Positions 1 to 4,432 of a stretch of DNA of 5,856 nucleotides are shown here, in pieces (position 1 is the stretch's first letter; each line of letters begins with the position of its first letter). Made by a program: the position numbers and the translations under genes. Source of the DNA: CAXBID01 sp963975495 (GTDB lineage: Bacteria > Bacteroidota > Bacteroidia > Flavobacteriales > Flavobacteriaceae). The notes beneath the pieces were generated by a model that saw only the letters and a list, made by a program, of their open reading frames with translations, was not told where the DNA came from and did no database searches. Where the stretch lies: positions 1 to 5,856 of the forward strand of contig CAXBID010000243.1 in assembly GCA_963975495.1 (NCBI GenBank). The letters are read 5' to 3'.

Positions 1-1
1 A

Positions 2-1474
2 GGTCCGGTAATCGATGTTGCGTTCAGCGCAGGTTCAGAACTTCCAAAAATTTATGATTCATTAGAAATTAAAAGAGCCGACGGTTCCTTATTGGTATTA
101 GAAGTACAGTCTCATATTGGGGAAGATACGGTTCGTACTATCGCCATGGATTCATCTGATGGTTTAAGCAGAGGGACTGAGGTCACTGCCACTGGCGCTC
201 CTATACAAATGCCTGTTGGCGAGGACATTTACGGACGTTTGTTTAATGTAATTGGAGATGCCATTGATGGTCTTGGGAATTTGCCTAAAGCTGGAGACGC
301 TGGTTTGCCAATTCACCGCCAAGCACCAAAATTTGAAGATCTATCAACCTCAACTGAAGTTTTATTTACAGGTATTAAAGTTATCGATCTTGTCGAGCCT
401 TATGCAAAAGGTGGTAAGATTGGGTTATTTGGTGGTGCTGGTGTAGGTAAAACAGTGCTACTAATGGAGTTGATTAACAATATTGCTAAAGCGCATGGTG
501 GTCTTTCTGTGTTTGCAGGTGTAGGAGAAAGAACTCGTGAAGGGAACGATTTACTTCGTGAAATGCTAGAGTCTGGTATTATTAAATACGGGAAGGACTT
601 TATGCATTCTATGGAAGAAGGCGGATGGGATCTTAAAAGCGTTGATAAAACGGCCCTTAAAGAATCTAAAGCTGCTTTTGTATTTGGACAAATGAATGAG
701 CCTCCTGGAGCTCGTGCACGTGTTGCCTTATCTGGATTGACCATTGCTGAGTATTTCCGTGATGGAGCTGGAGATGGACAAGGAAAAGATGTCCTTTTCT
801 TTGTAGATAATATCTTCCGTTTTACACAAGCTGGATCTGAGGTATCTGCGTTATTGGGGCGTATGCCTTCTGCGGTAGGTTACCAACCCACATTGGCAAC
901 AGAAATGGGTGCCATGCAAGAGCGTATTACTTCAACTAAAAAAGGTTCTATTACATCTGTTCAGGCGGTTTACGTACCTGCGGATGATTTAACCGATCCT
1001 GCTCCTGCTACAACTTTTGCCCACTTAGATGCTACAACGGTATTATCAAGAAAAATTGCAGAGTTAGGTATTTATCCTGCGGTTGACCCGTTAGATTCTA
1101 CATCGAGAATTTTAACTGCTGATATCTTAGGAAACGACCATTATGCTTGTGCACAACGTGTAAAAGAGTTATTACAGCGTTATAAAGAGTTGCAAGATAT
1201 TATTGCCATCCTTGGAATGGAAGAGTTATCTGAAGAAGATAAATTAGCTGTAGGTAGAGCTAGACGTGTTCAACGTTTCTTATCTCAACCTTTCCATGTA
1301 GCTGAACAATTTACGGGTATTCCTGGTGTATTAGTTGATATTAAAGAAACTATAAAAGGATTTAACATGATTATGGATGGTGAATTAGATCACTTACCAG
1401 AAGCAGCGTTTAACCTTAAAGGAACTATTGAAGAAGCTATTGAGGCTGGAGATAAAATGCTAGCTGAGGCGTAA
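2..1474 (+). CDS. atpD: F1F0 ATP synthase subunit beta (5'-truncated by window edge)
   Basis: Catalytic beta subunit of the F1 sector, which makes or hydrolyses ATP on the cytoplasmic face of the inner membrane. The frame is open from base 2 and reads GPVIDVAFSAGSELPK, the usual beta N-terminal barrel, so the true start lies roughly a dozen codons to the left; the TTG at 92 is internal, not the start. Visible: Walker A GGAGVGKT (431-454), the GERTREGND segment with the catalytic glutamate, Walker B region LFFVDN, the alpha/beta signature PAVDPLDSTS (1076-1105), and the DELSEED lever as EELSEED (1220-1240). The 490 visible codons exceed the ~460-residue E. coli protein, mainly because of an insertion of about 27 residues between GND and GQMNEPPG, as I expect in Bacteroidota. 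The gene ends in TAA and is followed by atpC, probably in one transcript. Identity is near certain. Confidence 0.98.
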   Translation, partial: GPVIDVAFSAGSELPKIYDSLEIKRADGSLLVLEVQSHIGEDTVRTIAMDSSDGLSRGTEVTATGAPIQMPVGEDIYGRLFNVIGDAIDGLGNLPKAGDAGLPIHRQAPKFEDLSTSTEVLFTGIKVIDLVEPYAKGGKIGLFGGAGVGKTVLLMELINNIAKAHGGLSVFAGVGERTREGNDLLREMLESGIIKYGKDFMHSMEEGGWDLKSVDKTALKESKAAFVFGQMNEPPGARARVALSGLTIAEYFRDGAGDGQGKDVLFFVDNIFRFTQAGSEVSALLGRMPSAVGYQPTLATEMGAMQERITSTKKGSITSVQAVYVPADDLTDPAPATTFAHLDATTVLSRKIAELGIYPAVDPLDSTSRILTADILGNDHYACAQRVKELLQRYKELQDIIAILGMEELSEEDKLAVGRARRVQRFLSQPFHVAEQFTGIPGVLVDIKETIKGFNMIMDGELDHLPEAAFNLKGTIEEAIEAGDKMLAEA

Positions 1475-1481
1475 GCCGATG

Positions 1482-1531
1482 CTAATGCTGAACTCGTTTC
1501 AGTATCTCTCAATATTGAACTAAATTCAGGG
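1482..1531. repeat. REP-like two-hairpin repeat in the atpD-atpC spacer
   Basis: Two related dyads sit side by side. The first has arms at 1485-1492 (atgctgaa) and 1498-1505 (ttcagtat), eight pairs with one G-U and a 5-nt loop. The second, 1515-1529 (ttgaactaaattcag), matches the first dyad's core (1488-1502) at 11 of 15 positions. A 22-base relative of the first dyad occurs at 4296-4317 in the opposite orientation with 18 identities. From memory, motifs of the form atgctgaacttgtttcag are dispersed in many copies through flavobacterial genomes; that part cannot be verified here. The element lies inside the ATP synthase operon, so its hairpins would be in the mRNA between the beta and epsilon coding regions. 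Confidence 0.65.
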
Positions 1532-1551
1532 TAGTTAAACAAGTTTAACTA
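1532..1551 (+). promoter_or_regulatory. Perfect inverted repeat abutting the atpC start codon
   Basis: The 9-base arms 1532-1540 (tagttaaac) and 1543-1551 (gtttaacta) are exact reverse complements around an AA centre; the last base of the right arm is the A of the atpC ATG. As RNA the innermost pair would open, giving an eight-pair A+U-rich stem with a four-base loop. It fills the place where a ribosome binding site would be, and no purine-rich Shine-Dalgarno is present. The dyad is directly visible. A role in limiting epsilon translation, or as a protein-binding operator, is inference. Confidence 0.45.
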
Positions 1552-1829
1552 TGTATTTAGAAATTGTATCCCCAGAAGCAACCTTATTTAGTGGAGAAGT
1601 AACTAGCGTTTATGTTCCCGGAGTAAACGGTGATTTTGAAATGTTAAATAATCACGCCCCTATTGTATCTTTATTAAAAGAAGGTGTAGTAAAGATTTCA
1701 GGGAATATTGAATTGGATGAAGAGGTTCAAGATAAATTCACTAAAGGAGACAAAGGGACGACTTTATTAAAGATTAATTCTGGAACTTTAGAAATGAAGG
1801 ATAATAAGATTATTGTTTTAGCTGACTAA
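1551..1829 (+). CDS. atpC: F1F0 ATP synthase subunit epsilon (short form)
   Basis: Epsilon is part of the F1 central stalk, binding gamma and the c-ring and coupling rotation to catalysis. The product has 92 residues and corresponds to the N-terminal beta-sandwich domain alone: it opens YLEIVSPEATLFSGEV and carries the family motif GDFEMLNNHAP (residues 27-37), then ends after the strand GTLEMKDNKIIVL. The E. coli subunit is about 139 residues because of a C-terminal two-helix domain that can inhibit ATPase activity; that domain is absent here, as is common for Bacteroidota epsilon subunits, so inhibition by that hairpin is not expected. The ATG at 1551 fits the family N-terminus exactly. It follows atpD by 76 bp, with a repeat and an inverted repeat in the spacer, and is followed by a terminator. 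Identity rests on position plus motif. Confidence 0.95.
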   Translation: MYLEIVSPEATLFSGEVTSVYVPGVNGDFEMLNNHAPIVSLLKEGVVKISGNIELDEEVQDKFTKGDKGTTLLKINSGTLEMKDNKIIVLAD

Positions 1830-1850
1830 ATTTCTTTTTAAAATATATTT

Positions 1851-1881
1851 AAAACGCGACGTAAATGCTTCGCGTTTTTTT
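1851..1881. terminator. Rho-independent terminator between convergent atpC and MFS gene
   Basis: The arms 1851-1859 (aaaacgcga) and 1870-1878 (tcgcgtttt) form nine perfect pairs around a 10-base loop. On the plus strand the T-run continues to 1881 (seven Ts from 1875), so it should end the atp transcript 22 bases after the atpC stop. On the minus strand the far arm also ends in four Ts, so it may serve the transporter gene, whose stop is 40 bases away. It is the clearest terminator in the window. Confidence 0.85.
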
Positions 1882-1920
1882 ATGCTAATAATATGATATC
1901 TTTTGTTCAAAATAAAAGTT

Positions 1921-3252
1921 TCACTCTTTTTTTAATCCAAGTTTATGTCCTGAGAAGGCATAATATAAAATAATGAGATAACAGGGTAATAAAATCCAAT
2001 ACCCTTTTGTAGCTGCTTGTGCGGATGCCATAGCATCATTCATGCCCTGGGCAATTAAATCCATTCTATTTCCGTCAACTAATCTTCCATATAGCGGTGG
2101 TATTATTGCTCCTCCTGAAATAGCCATGATTAATAATGCTGAAGCCGTTTTGGTGAATTTTCCCAATCCTTTTAAAGTTAAAGGCCATACGGCTGGCCAA
2201 ACCAATGCATTGGCAATCCCTAATCCTGCAACAAAAAGAACAGAAGTAAATCCAGAAGTAAAAACGATGCAAAATGTAAATAGGATTCCTAAAATGGCAC
2301 TTGTTCTTAAAGCCAAAGCTTGACTAATGTATTTAGGAATTAAAAACACCCCTAATGCATACGTAGCAACCATTGCCATTAATGTAAAGGTTGTAAAAAA
2401 TTTAGCTTCAGTAGCAGGAATTCCTATGGAAATACCATAGGCTATAATAGTGTCTCCTGCAATAACTTCAGCACCAACATATACGAAAAGTGTTAATACG
2501 CCTAGCCATAAATGTGGGAATTGGAAAATACTGGTTTTAGTTGTTTCACCTTCTTTTAATGCCTCAATAGGTTCAGCTTCAACATGCGGTAAAGGTGCTT
2601 TTCTAATTAAGATGCCTAATATAAAAAGAACAACTGCCATAACAATATAAGGTGTTACAACGCTATCTGCCATAGTATCCAACAAACGCCCTTTTTCAAC
2701 AACACTAACAACACTTAATTGCTCTTTAATGTCGTCTATTCCTGATAATAATAGAGCTCCAAAAATAAGTGCTCCCAATGCGCCAGCAACCTTATTGGCA
2801 ATTCCCATAATTGCTATACGCTTTGCGGCACTTTCAATAGGCCCTAAAATAGTAATGTAGGGGTTTGACGCTGTCTGAAGCAAAGTCATTCCCATACCTT
2901 GTACAAAAATACCAGATAAAAACACCCAATATGTTCTTGCTTCTGCTGCTGGAATAAAAACCAAAGCACCTATAGCCATTACAATTAAACCTAAAGACAT
3001 CCCTTTTCTATATCCAATTTTATTAATAATATAGGACGCTGGTAAAGCCATAACCACAAAGGAAATATAAGAAGCCGATGCTACTAAAAAGGATTGAGCA
3101 GACGTTAATTCATTAATAGTTTTCATAAAAGGAATTAAGGCGCCATTGATCCAGGTAACAAAACCAAAAATGAAAAATAATCCTGCTATAATTATTATAG
3201 GAATTAATGTGCTTTTTTTAGATTGGACTGATGTTCCAACGGTTTCAGACAT
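1921..3252 (-). CDS. Sugar/proton MFS transporter, FucP/GluP (FHS) family
   Basis: A 443-residue inner-membrane permease expected to bring a monosaccharide into the cell with protons. Hydrophobic segments are spread in the 12-helix MFS pattern, the first at about residues 15-40 (LFFIFGFVTWINGALIPF, typical of this family) and the last at about 417-434; a central cytoplasmic loop near 217-245 separates the halves. Other visible features are INKIGYRKG (76-84) between helices 2 and 3, LLQTASNPYITILGP (124-138), and GGAIIPPLYGR (380-390). Compared with E. coli FucP as I recall it, the acidic residues Asp46 and Glu135 appear to be replaced by Gly and Gln, which favours a glucose/galactose (GluP-like) or amino-sugar substrate over fucose. 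No sugar-pathway neighbours are present to refine this. ATG at 3252 fits the family N-terminus. The gene converges on atpC and lies 133 bp downstream of umuD on the same strand. Family assignment is firm; substrate is open. Confidence 0.9.
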   Translation of the reverse strand: MSETVGTSVQSKKSTLIPIIIIAGLFFIFGFVTWINGALIPFMKTINELTSAQSFLVASASYISFVVMALPASYIINKIGYRKGMSLGLIVMAIGALVFIPAAEARTYWVFLSGIFVQGMGMTLLQTASNPYITILGPIESAAKRIAIMGIANKVAGALGALIFGALLLSGIDDIKEQLSVVSVVEKGRLLDTMADSVVTPYIVMAVVLFILGILIRKAPLPHVEAEPIEALKEGETTKTSIFQFPHLWLGVLTLFVYVGAEVIAGDTIIAYGISIGIPATEAKFFTTFTLMAMVATYALGVFLIPKYISQALALRTSAILGILFTFCIVFTSGFTSVLFVAGLGIANALVWPAVWPLTLKGLGKFTKTASALLIMAISGGAIIPPLYGRLVDGNRMDLIAQGMNDAMASAQAATKGYWILLPCYLIILYYAFSGHKLGLKKE

Positions 3253-3332
3253 AATTATTTAATTAGTTAGCTAAAGTGTATGTTTGGGCAAAAAATTAAA
3301 CAACTCGTTGCATAATGAACATTTTATACAAT

Positions 3333-3355
3333 AACGATTTGTAAACAAAATCATT
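3333..3355. promoter_or_regulatory. Imperfect dyad upstream of the MFS gene
   Basis: The arms 3333-3340 (aacgattt) and 3348-3355 (aaatcatt) pair at seven of eight positions around a 7-base spacer; on the minus strand the odd pair is a G-T. It lies about 80 bp upstream of the transporter ATG and about 30 bp past the umuD stop. No T-run follows on the minus strand, so it does not look like a umuD terminator. It could be an operator for a sugar-responsive repressor, but nothing in the sequence names one. Confidence 0.2.
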
Positions 3356-3385
3356 AACCTTGAAATTTATTTTATTAGTTGGTTA

Positions 3386-3829
3386 CTAATATACTTTTTT
3401 AATCACATTGGTAACAATACCCCAAATGACAAAATCGTTATCGTCTGTAATTTTTATAATAGGATAGTTAGGATTTTCTGGTTGTAACCAAACCTCGTCT
3501 TTATCTACTTTTAAACGCTTTACTGTAAATTCACCATCTAAAAAGCAAACTGCAATTTTATTATTTGTTGGTTCTAAACTTCTATCTATCACTAACAAAT
3601 CGTTATCATCTAGTCCTGCACCAATCATGGATTGCCCGCTAACGCGTGCATAAAAAGTAGCTTCCTTATTTTTGATAAGTTCTCTGTCTAAAGACAGGCG
3701 CTCTTCTTTGAAATCTTCGGCCGGTGAAGGGAATCCTGCAGAAATGCCTGTGTCTAAAAAAATAGCTCCTAAACTGGTTGAGGGTTTTGGCGTGAAAAAG
3801 GTTAGGTTTTCAGATTTGTGTAATATCAT
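3386..3829 (-). CDS. umuD: UmuD-like S24 self-cleaving subunit of translesion polymerase V
   Basis: A 147-residue member of the LexA/UmuD S24 family. RecA-stimulated self-cleavage would convert it to the UmuD' form that partners UmuC in error-prone synthesis across DNA lesions. The catalytic serine is Ser67 in SGQSM and the lysine is Lys104 in EFTVKRL; the likely scissile bond is Ala31-Gly32 in GISAGFPSPAEDF. The spacings from cleavage site to Ser (36) and Ser to Lys (37) equal those of E. coli UmuD (Cys24-Gly25, Ser60, Lys97), so the protein appears fully active. Only about 30 residues precede the cleavage site and there is no helix-turn-helix domain, which rules out a full LexA repressor. 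The gene ends in TAG. Unusually it lies downstream of umuC, 603 bp away, rather than just ahead of it. An inverted repeat precedes its start. Confidence 0.93.
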   Translation of the reverse strand: MILHKSENLTFFTPKPSTSLGAIFLDTGISAGFPSPAEDFKEERLSLDRELIKNKEATFYARVSGQSMIGAGLDDNDLLVIDRSLEPTNNKIAVCFLDGEFTVKRLKVDKDEVWLQPENPNYPIIKITDDNDFVIWGIVTNVIKKVY

Positions 3830-3848
3830 GGGCTATGTAATTAATTGC

Positions 3849-3865
3849 TTATTATATGATAATAA
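3849..3865. promoter_or_regulatory. Inverted repeat upstream of umuD, candidate operator
   Basis: The arms ttattat (3849-3855) and ataataa (3859-3865) are a perfect 7-base inverted repeat around a 3-base centre, 19 bp upstream of the umuD ATG. Just upstream on the minus strand, 3872-3879 reads TAAATTTC, one mismatch from the Bacteroidota -7 element TAnnTTTG, though I find no TTG at the right distance for a -33 box. The placement between a possible promoter and the start codon suits a repressor site, but the arms are pure A/T and could arise by chance in this base composition. Confidence 0.25.
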
Positions 3866-3887
3866 TTAGATGAAATTTATTTTAATA

Positions 3888-3950
3888 TGTCCATTTTGCC
3901 TTGATGCAAAACCCCTTCGACTGCGCTCAGGATAAACCAAACCAAAAAGT
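3888..3950. repeat. Dispersed-repeat remnant with a cttcgactgcgctcagg insertion
   Basis: From memory, tgtccattttgccttgatgc followed by acaaaac/gaaccaaaaagtcaa-type sequence is a recurrent intergenic motif in flavobacteria. Here the first part (3888-3910) and a ccaaaccaaaaagtcat continuation (from about 3936) are separated by 3912-3935, which contains cccttcgactgcgctcagg, itself a short element seen repeatedly in many bacterial genomes. The arrangement reads as one repeat inserted in another. The motifs are visible; their copy number is recollection and not testable from one window. Confidence 0.4.
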
Positions 3951-3968
3951 CATATTGAAATGATGAAT

Positions 3969-3994
3969 TTTTCTTCTGTTATCTCAGAAGAAAA
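3969..3994. repeat. 10-pair inverted repeat in the umu gap
   Basis: The arms ttttcttctg (3969-3978) and cagaagaaaa (3985-3994) are perfect reverse complements with a 6-base loop. No T-run follows the stem on either strand, so a classical terminator is unlikely. It probably belongs to the repeat mosaic around it; a role as a transcript-end stabiliser is possible but unsupported. Confidence 0.45.
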
Positions 3995-4205
3995 CCAAAA
4001 ATAAAATCTAAATTTTTTCCAAGGCTTCAAAAATTTTTTACGATTTGATTTTTTATATTCTGCATTTCAATATTCAATTCTAAGAATTGATTTGGGACTT
4101 TTCTTTTAAATAGGTTTTTTGTTTATTCTAGTTTTATTTCTCTTTTTTATACTTTTCAAATACTCAGCTAACCGCTAAATGATTACTGACAACTGCAAAC
4201 TGGTT

Positions 4206-4371
4206 GCGTTAGGGATTGATGTGGCATCCTTTTTTGTGCTTATCTATATTTTTGTGTTGAAACATATTTTAAAATATGCATAAAACACTTGATGTGATAC
4301 TGAAACACCTTCAGCACAAAAAAGATTGTAATGTAAATCCCTCCCGATAGCTATCGGGATTGTGGTAACGC
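4206..4371. repeat. Long hairpin (MITE/REP-like) element with internal palindromes
   Basis: The ends gcgtta (4206-4211) and taacgc (4366-4371) are inverted repeats. Moving inward, agggatt (4211-4217) pairs with aatccct (4336-4342), and ttttttgtgct (4230-4240) pairs exactly with agcacaaaaaa (4313-4323), so the whole element folds into an interrupted stem. The right side also carries the 18-bp palindrome tcccgatagctatcggga (4342-4359) as a side arm. The central part contains the 16-bp palindrome catattttaaaatatg (4263-4278) and a ctgaa/ttcag hairpin (4300-4314). From memory, elements beginning gcgttagggat, with a ccttttttg segment, and ending ggtaacgccc are abundant in flavobacterial intergenic DNA. 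There is no reading frame inside, so any mobility would depend on a transposase elsewhere. Confidence 0.65.
4296..4317 (-). repeat. Second copy of the atpD-atpC spacer motif, reverse orientation
   Basis: Read on the plus strand this segment starts gatactgaaac and ends ttcagcac. The reverse complement of 1485-1506 matches it at 18 of 22 positions; three of the four differences are in the hairpin loop, while the ctgaa/ttcag stem is kept. Conservation of stem over loop is what a repeat under structural constraint would show. It lies within the long hairpin element. Confidence 0.6.
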
Positions 4372-4410
4372 CCAAATAAAATTATTTATGCTAAATATAC
4401 TATTTTAAAA

Positions 4411-4430
4411 GATTCCTGCCTACGCAAGTC
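4411..4430 (-). terminator. Degenerate palindromic repeat after umuC, possible weak terminator
   Basis: Immediately past the umuC stop, cctgc (4415-4419) and gcaag (4424-4428) form a five-pair stem with one G-U on the minus-strand RNA and a 4-base loop. Reading on along the minus strand, a short run of four Us follows after aatc. The plus-strand text attcctgcctacgca resembles a palindromic motif, attcctgcctacgcaggaat, that I recall as dispersed in flavobacteria; here the right arm has decayed. It could act as a weak terminator for umuC, which would decouple it from umuD. Confidence 0.3.
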
Positions 4431-4432
4431 TA

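Larger units (their letters stand above)
3830..4432. other. 603-bp non-coding, repeat-rich gap between umuC and umuD
   Basis: I find no credible gene here on either strand: frames are short and show no recognisable protein. The stretch is instead a mosaic of inverted repeats and motifs that I recall as dispersed elements in flavobacterial genomes. From left to right it holds the umuD upstream dyad, a nested repeat at 3888-3950, a 10-pair hairpin at 3969-3994, a 7-pair dyad at 4074-4090 (tcaattc, taa, gaattga), a long imperfect hairpin element at 4206-4371, and a truncated palindromic motif at 4411-4430. The parts between are very T-rich on the plus strand, for example 4091-4160. Confidence 0.7.

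Noticed and set aside
400..744. Minus-strand frame of 114 codons inside atpD
   Set aside because: It is antisense to highly conserved beta-subunit sequence, including Walker A, and is explained by that gene's codon use.
92..1474. TTG at 92 as the start of the beta subunit gene
   Set aside because: The frame is open to base 2 and the upstream codons encode conserved beta-subunit sequence (GPVIDVAF...), so the TTG is an internal leucine codon.
2042..2323. Open frames on both strands inside the MFS gene (also 2075-2272 and 2450-2650)
   Set aside because: They lie wholly within a well-supported coding region in other frames, and their products show no recognisable family or sensible composition.
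3373..3400. Hairpin tattagt/actaata followed by six Ts on the plus strand as a terminator
   Set aside because: The T-run is the lysine-coding end of umuD and no plus-strand gene leads into it; on the minus strand no T-run follows the stem.
3386..3829. LexA repressor instead of UmuD
   Set aside because: The cleavage site is only about 30 residues from the N-terminus and there is no helix-turn-helix domain; total length fits UmuD.
3672..3869. Plus-strand frame overlapping the umuD start
   Set aside because: Mostly antisense to umuD, with a short unstructured tail in repeat DNA and no family resemblance.
3830..4432. CRISPR array or toxin-antitoxin genes in the umu gap
   Set aside because: There are no regularly spaced direct repeats, and no pair of small open frames with recognisable products; the structure is inverted repeats of differing sequence.
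3830..4432. tRNA or other standard RNA gene in the umu gap
   Set aside because: No cloverleaf arms or TTC-containing T-loop pattern could be placed; the pairing seen is long-stem repeat structure.
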